Shown: piece by piece, positions 21,527-33,491 of the stretch
Layout of the letters: each line of letters begins with the position of its first letter
How positions within the stretch are numbered: position 1 is the stretch's first letter
NCBI GenBank assembly: GCA_025399215.1
Contig: MU621174.1
Span: forward strand, 1-62,383
DNA from: Globomyces pollinis-pini
Lineage: Eukaryota > Chytridiomycota > Chytridiomycetes > Rhizophydiales > Globomycetaceae
Direction of reading: 5' to 3'
DNA: 62,383 nt
Translations under genes and position numbers: made by a program
Notes under the pieces: model-generated
Seen by the model: only the letters and a program-made list of their open reading frames with translations
The model's database searches: none
Told to the model about the DNA's origin: nothing

Positions 21527-23754
21527 ATGAACATGGAACAGGAAAAGTTTGAAATGACAGCTGAAGTATCACAACCTTAACGATATTGATATTAGGAAAT
21601 GGAGAAATTCAAAAAGTCTCTCAAGAATCCAGAATTTAAAAAATTGTTCTTTGATTATGTTACCGAATTACAAGATCCAGAGAATAAAAGAGTAACCTAT
21701 TTCAATCTAATAAGCAAGATATATGAGGAAGAACTAGCAAAGTTGGAGGCAGAAAAAGGAAATAATGTTCGTTACGTCAAACCAGAACCTTGGTGTGTTA
21801 TCAAAACTAAACAATTGAATATCGAACATCAGATTGATAAATCAAATCCAAATGAAAAAGTATTCATCAATATCTGCTCCTCTCCTGAAATACAAGAATC
21901 CAAATTTAATCAACAAAACAAAAGTTGGTCAATTCCTTATAGTTTAGCAAAAGGAAGAGAAGATTATGATAAAGGTTCGATTGGATCTACTTGTTGATTT
22001 TAGAAAAAAAACCTTGTTATGTATACGATTGTATTTTTCATCCTACTACAATCAAACTTGGAGCTAATCCCAAATTTCAAAATTTAATCTTTACTACTGC
22101 AATTGAAGGCATTGAGAAGCAATTCAATTTTGAATTAAAAAAAGGTATTTAAATCTTGTATTTCATTAAATTTCAGGTACACAATTTCATTTGACATAAT
22201 ATACAGACTTTAAATTATTGAAAATGAAATCTAAAGGAACTCCTTTAATGACCATTATTAGAGAAAAAATGGAAGGGAAGCCATTACCTAAAGAAACCAC
22301 CTATGACTTTTTAAAATCATTACAACAACAAAAGATGGAGGAAGATGCAAAACAGTCTATCCCCAAAGCACCAATTATTGAAGAAATCATAGAAAGCAAT
22401 GAAAATCAAAAACCTATTCAACCGATCTTGGAAATTCCTTCATTTACGATTGTACATCAAAGTTCGTTTTCTGATTATCAAAAATATACTAGCGAAAAGG
22501 AACGGCAATATGGTGCAAGACCAGATGCACTAGTTATACGAATTGTTTTACCAAAAATAGTACATGTAGAATTGTGTTAACATACTTAGAATTCTGCCAA
22601 ACCTGTTGAATTGGATGTCACTGAAAATGCTTTAGATCTGTTTGTACCAAACAAATATAAACTGCATTTGGATTTACCATTTCCTGTAAATGATGATAAA
22701 GGTACTGCAAGGTTTGAAAAGAACACATCGACATTGATTGTGACTGTACCTGTTGTACCAGTAGTGGTTCCAGTGGTAACCATTCTATTGATTATTTACA
22801 TATAGCCTGAGGCTGATGATTCCAACATTGAAATAATCAAAGACGATGAAGAAAATGAAGAAACTCTTGATTCAAATGAAATCAATCATAACTCTTTACC
22901 TGAATGCACCAATTCAGAGTCTGTTGTTGATTTGACAGAAGAATCAGGAAGTACTGAGCAGAATATTCTTGCAACCGTTCCTCAATTGGAAGATAAAAGT
23001 GGTGGCGAAGTCTCTGTTTCTGACACTGATGCTGTAGTAGAGAATGAAAGTGTTGATCCCACAAATGATTTGTTGGAAGCTCTTGAGAAAATGGATAACC
23101 TTCATATTTCGTTGACGGAACGTGGATCAGAAGAAGAAATCATAGCTGACACAACAGCAAATGCTGCTGTAGAAGAAATGTCTGAGCAATTCACAAAAGT
23201 AGATATTAATACAGAGAACGCATCCGAAACCATCAATCCTTCACCACCTTTCCATTGCTCTCAATCATCAAAGACTATTACAATAATTGTGGACCTTGAA
23301 CACATTGATAATGATTCAATTGTAAAAGTAGAAAGCTCACATACTCTAAAAATTGACATGTCAGCCAAAAATACACCATACACATTGGGCATCCAGTTCA
23401 AAAATGCTATTAGTCATAGTACTTTGGATGTAAGTGATAAAAATCTTTGTATTGTGATTCACAAAATTGAAGAAGATATTTGGGATGATATGCAAGTACT
23501 GACAAATGGAGAATACCAAACCCAAACATTTTTAACATTGCAAAATATCCATCAAGTTCATCAATCTGTTGAGGTAATGATGATTGGTTTTGATACTTTA
23601 GGATGCCAATGTAACTTTGGAAATCTCATCGAAGCAAAGACCTGGGGAAGTTGTTTTGGATGTGGATGTCAAAACAGCTGTTGATAAAAATGAACAATTA
23701 GACAATATTAGGAAAGCTGTGTTTGTCAACAGTCTTTTATACGATTTGGATTAA
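21527..23754 (+). CDS. PIH1-domain protein, Kintoun/DNAAF2-like dynein arm assembly factor
   Basis: Eight exons joined in phase give 656 residues. The N-terminus (NPEFKKLFFDYVTELQDPEN, IYEEELAKLEAEKG, VKPEPWCVIKT, KVFINICSSPEI, SWSIPYSLAKGREDYDK, KPCYVYDCIFHP) follows Kintoun rather than short PIH1D1 proteins, and the C-terminal half has a second beta region (SKTITIIVDLEH, VTLEISSKQRPGEVVLDVDV) like the CS-type domain of that family. Kintoun helps HSP90/HSP70 pre-assemble axonemal dyneins in the cytoplasm, so the gene implies a motile flagellum. One intron (21692-21718) is 27 nt and stopless, and one (22145-22206) looks like two fused introns. The start at 21527 adds the conserved first helix. 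Confidence 0.82.
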
Positions 23755-23896
23755 ATCTTTCTACTATTTTAATATTTTTTTAAAAGTTTAATAAACAAAT
23801 ATTTAATTGTCATTGATTTTCGATCAATTAGTTAGGTTACATTATGATATGATAAAGATTAGTACAATAATAAGCGGCGATATATTTTTGATATAG

Positions 23897-24936
23897 TTAA
23901 GTATCAGTATGATGGATAACTAAAGTTAGATGAATCCAAATTTTACCTTCAAAAGGCATTCCCCAACATTTATAACCCAAAGACTTTGCTAAATAACATA
24001 ATCCTTCAGTTTCAATTCCATCATAACCTTCTGATAAGTCCCAATCTGTTCCAACAGCATGAAATGGAGGAAAGTTGATTCCTTTTCGAAATATTTCAGA
24101 TTTGACAAATAACATTGTTCCACCTACTGAATCTAATTCCACATATTCTTTTCCGAATTTCGAAAGTTCTGATACAAATAGAGTACCAACGGCATGGTAG
24201 GGTATAAAAGTTGATTTTCCCTGTAAAAGTTGTTGATATTCTAGTGCAGTTGGTTTGGTTCGTTGACCTTTCCAAGCATTTTGATCATAATCGATCTTTT
24301 CGTTACCAAGTACACATGCAGGAGTAATTATATCTAAAATGATTAGTAATCAAAATATTACCATGTCCAGATAAAGTCATTTTTTGACTTAGATAAACAG
24401 GAACTTCATAAATATCTGCATCTAACCATATGGTAACTTCTTCATCTTCTAAAGCAGTGTAAAGTAACATATTTCGTAATGTAGCCATATGTTTTCGTCG
24501 ATTTCTCTGAAATTCATCTAATTTACGATCTTCACGACTGATCTCACCATCACGACTAACATTTTCCAATATCAAAGTGATTTGATTAAATGGTAAATTA
24601 TGAAAATGATCTTCCAAATATTTCCAAATGACATCAAATTCACTGTTTGTTGACACCAATAGAGCTAAATTCTTTTGACCTTCATAAAGTTGATTGATTA
24701 ACAATAGAATTAAAGAATGGAAATTTCTACCATCCCCATACGATAGATGATCTTGAATCAGATCCAAATATAACAATTTCGGTAATTCTTTTTCTTTTGG
24801 ATTATTTACATTTGTTTTAAAGGATTTAAAAACTGCTTTCTTCATATTCCCAATTCTCTTTTTTGTTACCAATATTTCTTCAGATGATTTCAACTTTAAA
24901 GAACTTTCACATTCAAAGAAACGAGCAGCACTGAAT
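23897..24936 (-). CDS. Anp1/Mnn9-family (GT62) mannosyltransferase
   Basis: Golgi mannan-type alpha-mannosyltransferase family found in fungi. Core motifs are in order: TIWLDADIYEVP (metal-binding DxD), HDIITPACV, YDQNAWKGQRTKPT, VELDSVGGTMLFVKSEIFR, FPPFHAVGTDWDLSEGYDG, IETEGLCYLAKSLGYKCWGM, ending EVIHHTDT. Introns of 27-28 nt lie near 24337-24363 and 23924-23950. The 5' end is unresolved. A further open piece at 24976-25161 (FLNTNGKTTTFIEYHLNWN) may be an earlier exon, but no short intron joins it in phase. The usual N-terminal membrane anchor was not located with confidence. Confidence 0.85.
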
Positions 24937-24975
24937 TTGTTAACAAATGAACTTGATTACGGACTGATGGATTCC

Positions 24976-25161
24976 TTAAACAATAGCAATAACTGTATCA
25001 ATATGATTCCAATTAAGATGATATTCAATAAACGTTGTTGTTTTGCCATTGGTATTCAAAAAAATTGGACAAATCCATGATTTTTTGACACTTTCAAATG
25101 GAGATGAACGATGGCATTGACAAGGAATCATAAAGTATTTCAAGATGAACAAAGAAACCAA
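24976..25161 (-). CDS. possible 5' exon of the GT62 gene or separate fragment
   Basis: Open for 62 codons with protein-like composition: a hydrophobic opening (NLVSLFILKYFMIP) and a segment TTTFIEYHLNWNHIDTVIAI that loosely resembles the start of GT92-type glycosyltransferases. It lies just upstream of the GT62 core on the same strand. Only a long intron beginning inside an ACG Thr codon would join the two in phase, so the link is unproven. Confidence 0.3.
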   Translation of the reverse strand: MVSLFILKYFMIPCQCHRSSPFESVKKSWICPIFLNTNGKTTTFIEYHLNWNHIDTVIAIV

Positions 25162-25222
25162 ATTCTTATTTTTTGGTGTCTTTATATCTTCATCTGTGAG
25201 TTGGTTTTAAATTTTTTTACTG

Positions 25223-26357
25223 ATGTTGAAGATTCAAACAAAATTCACTAGTAAACTGGTCTGTGACTTGAATAATAACCTTAGATTTCATCATTCGTTC
25301 CTTCTTGGTCGTTTAAATCCTTTGCTTCTGTTAATGGAACAATTGGTCTCATCAATAAATCACCAAGAGGTTTGATTCTATTGTTGATATCTTTTAGATG
25401 TTGCATTGAGAGCTGCATGTACTCAATTGCTTTTAACTAGATGGGCATTGGAATCTTCTCATAAATCATTACCAAAAACAGAAACACCAGATAGTAGAGG
25501 AATTGAAGCATTTAATACATTAAAGAAAACCATTGATGCAACTCAGATTCATAAATTTATGACAGCTAGAGTAAAGAATAAACATACGATTTCATGATTA
25601 GGAAAAATCATTATTTGAGAAAGAATATGGAACTTGGGATGTTGTGGAAGATTTGATTCCAGTAGAATCCAGATGGGAATCTTTTGGAATGTTATTATGG
25701 TAATCATTATCAATAGATTATTGACATTTATTGAAGGGCATTAAGAATATTCAGAGATTTACCGGATTTTTATTCTAGATTTCCGAATGAAGATATGTAT
25801 AAAGCGACTGCAATCATTCCAGCATTTCCACATACAATTGATTCCTTTATTGAAGTAGGAATATGAAAGTCATTCTCAATATTTAGTATTTTTCATCTGG
25901 AGAAGGTGTTAAACCAGATCATTTCGTTTCACAAAAAGAATTCGGTGAAGCTATTAATGTTGCCGAAGCTTGGTATTGGAGATCAAGATCTCAAATTGTA
26001 ATGGATTTAAAAACTTCTCTTGCTGATGGATCACCAGAATCAGAACAAGCAAAAAAGAAACTTCCACCTGGTTTAAAAAATGTCATGGAAAATATCGAAC
26101 AAGCTATTTCTCTTGCAACAGATAGAGCTTTGGCTGATAAATTGATTACTAAAGCTTCAAAAAATGATTTTGCCGTATTTGATGGAATTCCTTATTCAGA
26201 AATGGATGATCATTCCATGAGGGATGTTGCAGTCATTGCCGAAAATCGATTGGCTGCATTGGGATGGTTAACTGGATCCCATGAATGGGAATACGTTAGA
26301 GGAGAATTGACTTTCATCAACCCAATGGGATCATTGTTTAGCCCCGAAGAAGAATAA
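25223..26357 (+). CDS. DUF4272 family protein
   Basis: Six exons with introns of 26-37 nt give 326 residues. It starts MLKIQTKFTSKLISSF, basic and hydroxylated like a mitochondrial presequence. The DUF4272 core follows: VALRAACTQLLLTRWALESS, the WESFGMLLWALRIFRDLPDF segment, GEAINVAEAWYWRSRSQ, and the closing VIAENRLAALGWLTG plus WEYVRGELTF. The biochemical role of the family is unknown; it is common in bacteria and scattered in eukaryotes. The gene is divergent from the GT62 gene and convergent with SAC3, whose stop is 65 bases away. Confidence 0.8.
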
Positions 26358-26422
26358 AAAATTTGTCATTAACTCTAAATCACATTTTAAAAAGTTATCT
26401 TGTACAATGTATTTATTTCCTT

Positions 26423-29400
26423 TCAACTTTGAAGTAATTTTTCAATGGTTTCTTGATTAACCTTTGCTGCATTTTGGGCTGAAAGTAATGCAATACGATA
26501 CGCTTCTTTAACTTCTTTCATAGCTGGGGAATCAACAATACGTACTAATTCTTCCGCTTTTCGTTTCTTTTTCGATGATGGCATTGTAGATTCTATTTTC
26601 ATAAATGGTTGGGAATTTTTGAAATTCGAGTATATCATTTGTGATTTTTTATAAAATTTCATTTTATCTATTTCAGAACTTTTGAATGGTCTTTGATTCA
26701 ATTGAATAAAATCGGAAAATGATGTTAATGTCAAGTTGGTGATCCCTAAAAATATATCGGCAACTGATATGATTGGTTCATCTAAATCATTAATACACTT
26801 CAATTTACCAATTAACCCGACAAGGTGTTTTTTTAAAGATTCCAATGCAACTAAATCGATACTACATAAACTACTGAGTTGTTCAATGTAAGTTAAATAG
26901 ACAGTGATAACTGCTGATGTACTGAATGATTAATAAAAAGCGGATTATTACTTGGAATATACACTTCCAGAGAGTTTGATTGGAGGTAACATAGACTCTT
27001 GTAACGTATTTTGAAGAAATTGAAAGGATTCGGGACAATTCCAATCGATAGAGAAAGTAGAAAACTCTTCGGCTGGATATGGTATATTGAAAAGCGAGGA
27101 AGAACTAATGATGGACACCAATTCTTCCAATAGAGTATTATAAACTTCAATCATAGCATTGAGTGTCACTTCATGAACAATCGGTACTAATGAAAAGTTT
27201 AATGGTATCAGCTTTCCAATGTTTTCCGTAATTCGCATATATTGGTTAAAATAATCCGATGTAACTGTGAATATTAGTATCATAAGTAATAATTACGATC
27301 AAGCAATCCCGTATCTAATACTGGTTCTTGATCTATGTTTCTTAATATTGACTGTAACTTTGGTACAAGTTGGGATTCCGCCAGGTTTGAATCAAACTTT
27401 TCCAACAATACATCTAAAAACACTATTTCAATATGACAAAGGCAATCAGATCCAGAAACAATTTTCGAAATCTATAATCAGTCATTGACAATTACTTGAA
27501 ATTCTGCAGTAGATCTTGTGATGGATGAAGACGGCCAGAAAACAAGTAGGAGGGGGATAGAGGAAGAAAGTGGTATATTTGAAAGAAATGAATGAAATAG
27601 GTCAAATTGTTTTCTCCAATAATTGCTACCACTAAATATCACAAAAACTACTTACAATAACTCATTAAAATGACCATTGAAATACTCAAACTGAAAAACG
27701 GCAACGTTAAGTCCTGATAAGCAGGATCGGGAGTTATGCTAACTGTTAGCTTCATACACTTACCGGACGTTCAGGAAGTTGGGCAGTCGACACATTAAAC
27801 GCTTGAATCACTAATTTAAAGTTATTAGCAGACTCTCCATCAAATCCAACTTTCGATAACAATGTTGTGCCATTTTGTGTCTCAGGTTGATCCACTAATG
27901 TTTTGAATTTGGATATCAACCATCGATTTGTAAACCAAGGGATATCTCCTGGTGTTTTGTTTCCATTCTCACAAACGGCAACCACTAGCTTGACTCTATT
28001 GGTCTTCATAGGTGGTATAAATGGAATTAAATCACTATTAAAGTCCAAGTGATCATACCAATGTATTCTTTCTTGTGCCAACTAAAATAATCGTTAGAAT
28101 TAGATCGCAATTTACTTGTTTTGAAATATCAAATAATTTAGCTTGTAACAACCCGTTATTGATCGTGTTAGGCAATGCGCTCTTTGGCATTGCAAACCGT
28201 GGTATAATTGCTGATGTTTGTCGTAAACATGTCAACATATTTCTTTGCATCAACATCTTTTTTTGTTCTCGATAATTCTTTCTTAAAATACAATATCTCC
28301 ATCGGTCCCATCCATACTTTTCGTACCGGCCGAGGTGATAATTCTCACATTCTTCAAATATGGTTAATTTAACCATTTCTTCAACCACATCTGAAATAAG
28401 CTTATTCCCAGAGAATACCAAACTGGTACCGAATGCATGCAACATTTTAGATTTATCAAGTGTTTCTGTTGCAGTCTCCTCGATGATATCGTCGATCAGA
28501 GACTCAATACATTCAGTGACCAAAACATCGTTGTAGTTTGACACTATATGATGATGTTCTGTGACTACCAGTTGTAGTATTAAATCTTCAATAAGTCCAT
28601 GTAAGAATTTATTTGCCCATTCATTTTGAAATTGAGGGTATAGTGGTGATTTAATTGGAGTTGTAATTCTCAAAGATGAATGGTTCGGTGCTGCAAATTG
28701 GACTGGTTGCGTAACGATCTGAGGCTTTTCAAACGATTGTTTGATATTGGAAGGGCTTTTTTGCTTCAGTTGAAATTGTGGCATCACAGGAGCATTAGAT
28801 ACCACTGGTAAATATGTATTTTCTTTCAGCTTTGGTGTAAAATTGAGTGCTGGTTGTGGGTTGAATGTCGGTAATGGTGGTTGAAAAACCGGCGGCAATG
28901 GCTGCGTAAACGTAGATTCAACTGGCCTAAGTGGACTTGATTTGTGGGGTTTGTGCATAGTCTGGTTAGAGATGGGTATGAAGCTATTTGGGCTGGGTAT
29001 AAAAGTGGAAGTAACACTTTCGACAACTCTACTGGTGTTGGGATTGCTGATAGGAAATGAATTTGCGGCTGCAGTAAATGAAAAGTTAGTTTTGTTTGGT
29101 GTCCCAGCGGTAGAAAGAATAGTGGAAGGTATAGGATTTGAAAAGGTATTCAAGGTTTGATGCTGATTCGTGACTGGTAAAGTCAACTCTTTTTTAACAA
29201 ACGTTGGATTGGTTTTTTGTGGTGTAATGTTATTGTGCAGAGATTGAAATCCATTTTGAACTGACAAGGAAGGCTTCAGCTCTCCATTAGATAAGGAAGA
29301 TGTTGTAGATGATATTCCCTTTAATGTTGTTCTGTTTGACGATACAGATGTTGGTGGTATTGCTTTCGGGGGCATATTTGAAAAACTATCACTATGATTT

Positions 29401-31138
29401 CGTGATCCTATGTTATTGTGTGACTGGAGCAATAAATCCCCATACGAAACATCAGGTTTCTTCATCTCAACCAAGATTGACTGTTGTAGAGGAGGGTCAT
29501 CAATTAATTCTTTGACTTAAAAAGATTAGTCTTGCACATTTGTTACAGGGATATATGGGTGGATCGCCTTTTCCAGATTTTCCAACTTTTCGACCTATAT
29601 AAGCATATGTATCACTTTGATCATCGCTCATCTCGTTTAAATTAATCACATCGATTTTGTAATGTTGTAAAAAATTGATTGCCTCTGATTCATCATCAAA
29701 TCCCAAGAGTGAAACTATTTCAGGTAATCGGTGTCCACTTGTTGGTTCGTCATCTCTGTACCAGTAACTACGCTGCATGGCTCTGATAGCAGCTCTTCGA
29801 ATATCTTTGAAATGTAAATGTACACAACAGGCCATCAAGTAGGAGGTATTTGGCGATTTTAGTAGTCGAAATATTTTTGCAAATTGATTAATTGCTCCAT
29901 CTTCGCTTGGGATTTTATCATCTCCTTTTCTTGACATACTAAATCGTATTTTAAAAGCCAACTGTATTAAGGGATCAAAAAATAAACTTTCAGGAAGATC
30001 GCGCTCCAATTTGGCTCCCATTTCGGGATCCCAGGGTGATACTAATAGATTATATGCTTGAAATTCTGCTTCGTTTGGAGATTGTATATTTTGTCTCCGC
30101 ACTTCTTTATAAAACTCTGTTAAACTTTGTAATGCTGTATAAAGTTGAAATTAATAAAAAATATGGATACTTTTTTCCAGTTGCTCTACTTCAAGTCTGA
30201 TTTCATATCCTGTAGTTCCACATAATGCATTTGTACACATTATATGATATCTCGCTATAGGTTCGTGAATTTCTATTGCTTCAACTCCTCTATTATTTTG
30301 TAAAATGCAATCATTTCTGATTGCCCGTGTTCTAACAAGTTAGCTCAATAACTTTGATTACCTATCCCAAATGAACGCATTAGTTTCTTCCAATCCATAT
30401 GTCGATATCAAGTCATAGAATAAATATTTCAATGTCCTCTATGGTCAACAAAACAAAGCTACCTTTAGAACTAAAGGAGGGCGAACATCGCTTGGTAAAG
30501 GAGGAGGATCTCCTGCTCCGGAACGTTTATAACGCTTTACAGCTTTTTGGTGATCTACTCGAGGAGCATCCAACTTATTGTCTCTTGGTAGCTAAATTCA
30601 AGGTTAAAAGAGTATACCATTTCAAAAGGATCCAGCGTGTTTGAAAATTCTCTGTCCTCCCGCTCAAACTCGGGACACATATCTTGACATTCTGCGATAA
30701 AAGTGATTGCATTTTCCAACGTATAAGTAACAGTTGGGTCTGCCATTTTTTTGGCAGCAATATACTTTGCTTCCAATATTGGCCTTTCTTTTTGCATCTA
30801 TTTGGATGATGAAATCGATACAAAAATTACTTCCAAGTACTTATTTTCTGCTAATTGAGTTGCAAACCTCTGTTGTCTTTCTTCCTTTGAAACTCCATCA
30901 TCTAGAGACTCCAATGCAAATAAAGAATCCGTCTGATCAACATTTCCTACCATATATTAGTAATATTGCTGAGATGAAATCAAAAGATAGTATAGCTGGA
31001 ATTGAATACGCTTTTCAAGGACCATCTTGACCAAAAGTACCTTATATTAATTTATCAAAGTATACCTAACCAATCAATGATTTTGAATAAACCTTTCTGT
31101 TTGATGGCTCTTCTATCTGAAGGATTTCCTCTCTTCAT
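26423..31138 (-). CDS. SAC3: SAC3/GANP mRNA export scaffold (TREX-2)
   Basis: About 15 exons joined through short introns give roughly 1,440 residues in one gene that at first looks like several. SAC3 is the scaffold of TREX-2 at the nuclear pore, linking transcription to mRNA export. Signature pieces: CQDMCPEFEREDREF, VDHQKAVKRYKRSGAGD, PLPSDVRPPLVLK, RTRAIRNDC, the PCI-like SPNEAEFQAYNLL region, then a Ser/Pro/Phe-rich repeat-poor linker at 28700-29400 and a long C-terminal part containing IPLLLVFWPSSS. The start at 31138 adds MKRGNPSDRRAIKQKGLF through two further introns; 30953 is a shorter alternative start. The C-terminal pieces (26423-27283) were linked only because every splice phase fits. 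Confidence 0.85.
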
Positions 31139-31450
31139 CCAATTTTCGTTAGATTCAAGGTTGAAATTTTTTTACTTCAAATCGCGAAATGACTGAAGAA
31201 TAACCAACCAATGACAAACTCAGGGTTTTAAAAAATCATCAATTACATTGATCATCATCCTTGTCATATTTAACATGATCGTCTTGCGATTCAATAATTT
31301 CAATGGAGTTTCCTCAGTGTCCTAGATATTTTAAGAATTGCATATCAATCAACTATAGCATGTACCAAAAGAATGATATTCTAAACTTAAAGTCGCAATT
31401 ACTAAGGAAAATTTATTGGCTGTAATAATAAAAAAACGATAAATCTCTAC
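31139..31450. other. intergenic, possible extra SAC3 exon
   Basis: Lies between the SDR stop and the SAC3 start. On the minus strand a short acidic open piece (NSIEIIESQDDHVKYDK near 31245-31310) could be a further upstream SAC3 exon, but no start codon joins it. Otherwise nothing is seen. Confidence 0.3.
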
Positions 31451-32479
31451 TTAAAGATCGATTTTGGAAGCAATTGTCTTTTCTGTCCAATCCCACAACT
31501 TGACACTTAACTCTTCATCCAAAGCATTTGCGTGTAGAGATTCATTGTGTCGTTTGGCATGAGGAATAAAATATTCTCCAGTAATTCGTTCAGACGCAAT
31601 TTCTTCAGAAGTTGCACAATATAAAGTAGTGTAAGCACCTTGTTGAGGTGAAAGTGACACTAACCATGATCCAAAACCAACAATTGGGGTAAGTATTGGG
31701 GTAATCATGGACATGATACCATTACCATATGTTTGTACTGGACCATTGTTTATAAGTTCTGTATAGACTGCACCAGGATGTAAACAATTAACAAATACAT
31801 TTTGGTTGGCCAATTTCTTTGCCAAGTATTTTGTAAATAAAATATTTGCGAGTTTTGATTGACCATATCGTATCCAAGTATCCATGGCCTTCATTTTTTC
31901 AGGATCTTCCAATGCTTCGAAATCAATCCCACCTTTAGGATGCATAGTATGAGCATATGAAGATACATTGACGATTCTAGCACTAGTTTTGTTCAAAGTT
32001 GGTAAAAGTAACTTAGTAAATAACTAGTTGATTAGATAAAAGCAGATTACAAAATGGCCAACATGGTTTGTACCAATTTGAGTTTCAATACCATCCTTTG
32101 TGAGTGCGTATGGAGATGCCATGATACCTATCCATGTTAAAAACATCTACATACCAGCATTATTGATCAAGATATCAAGTGGGATTTTCTTTTCAATGAA
32201 GGTTGACGCAGCAGATTTTACATTATTCAAGTCTTGTAGATCCAATTGTAGAAAATGAACATCCTTTCCAGTTTCTACTTTAATTTTGTTGATGGCTTCT
32301 TGAGCTCTTTCTTTTGATCGAGAAGCCATGAAGACTTGACAGTTGTTTTTAGCAAAATTGAGGCAAGTTTCATAACCAATACCAGAGTTTCCACCCGTCA
32401 CAATTGCAGTTTTACCAGTCAAATCCGGGATTTCGTCAGGTGTGTATCCAGTAGAATAATAAGCAAAAGGTCCAAACAT
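31451..32479 (-). CDS. short-chain dehydrogenase/reductase (retinol dehydrogenase/WWOX type)
   Basis: NAD(P)-dependent oxidoreductase with a Rossmann fold. Three exons (introns near 32126-32153 and 32018-32044) give about 320 residues. Motifs: TGGNSGIG (cofactor loop), an LQLDLQD Asp that contacts adenine, NNAG, the IVNVSS catalytic Ser and YGQSKLANILF (YxxxK). The extended C-terminal region with HPGAVYTELI places it near the retinol dehydrogenase and WWOX oxidoreductase branch; substrate unknown. It begins with a short non-SDR N-terminus, MFGPFAYYSTGYTPDEIP. Confidence 0.92.
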
Positions 32480-32626
32480 TTTGTTTTAGGAAAAAGACTT
32501 TGGTGTTCAGATTTAAGATAAAGGTGGAAAAATACACATGTGAATGGGAAAGTATGGGAAAGGGACCTGAATGAGAACGTAACGTTTTACAACAGTATGC
32601 ATGCGTAATAGTTTATTTAAGAATGC

Positions 32627-33143
32627 TTAACAAAGATTTTGTTTGCTCAAGTGCTCCTCAAGCTCCTGTTCCAATTGTTTGATAATCTGTTGCACTTGAG
32701 TTCCTAACTTTTGAGCATGTACTAAATCTTGTAGTATTTCTATTTCTCGTTGTTGTTGAACCAAGAGCACAGAGGCATTTTTTGAGTCACCATGAAAGGT
32801 CTTGGAATTTTGTGGAACTGTATGTAAATGTAGTTCAGGAATAGTGCCGGACGATATCGGATCCTCAATCAACATATCGTGACCGGATTGTGGTACATTT
32901 TGATTGTCCATTGAATGTAACAAATGATCAACAGATTCCCTGTTGAAGAATAGCAATGGCATTCCTAATACAGATCAATAAAGAATGGTTACCAAAGTAT
33001 TTATCTTGTAGAATATCATACACTTCATTCCATAGTTGATCTGGAGACAATTTCTGGTTTCTACTATATCGATGAAGAATCATATCTGCCATTTCTTCTC
33101 TAACGTCGATATCGTAAGGAATTGCCTCTGACTTTAAATCCAT
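32627..33143 (-). CDS. coiled-coil protein of unknown family
   Basis: Two exons around a 28-nt intron (32965-32992) give about 162 residues. The N-terminal half is helical and well structured (VREEMADMILHRYSRNQKLS, LWNEVYDILQDKYFGMPLLF, NRESVDHLLHSMD). The C-terminal half is a coiled coil (LLVQQQREIEILQDLVHAQK, QQIIKQLEQELEEHLSKQ). The family is not recognised. It is divergent from EFHC1, and the shared spacer suggests possible co-expression, but that alone does not make it ciliary. Confidence 0.6.
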
Positions 33144-33491
33144 TGGAATTGAAGGATTCTTTCTGAAAATAAAATTTACTGGCTAGAGTTTAAAAATGCT
33201 ACACAAGAACTGAATTTGACTTTTACATCTCATAAACATAAAGAAAACAGAGTATAACATATCATATGCAATATGAAAGACTGCTAGTGGTACAAGGCTG
33301 TACTGTTAGGTTGATATTCAAAAACAATCAACTTTAATTAACATCAATAATTTCACAAAATAAAATGAAAGATTCATATCGCAGTACACTCTCTTAGTAG
33401 CAATTTTAAAATCAATGTTCAAAACGCGCGTCTGACGTCAGATTCATTGTGATAACCATCCCAAAGCAAAACATCTTTCTAAAATATATAA
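33144..33491. promoter_or_regulatory. divergent promoter of coiled-coil gene and EFHC1
   Basis: About 350 bases between divergent starts. An AAATATATAAATG sequence sits directly before the EFHC1 start codon. No other feature is seen. Confidence 0.4.
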
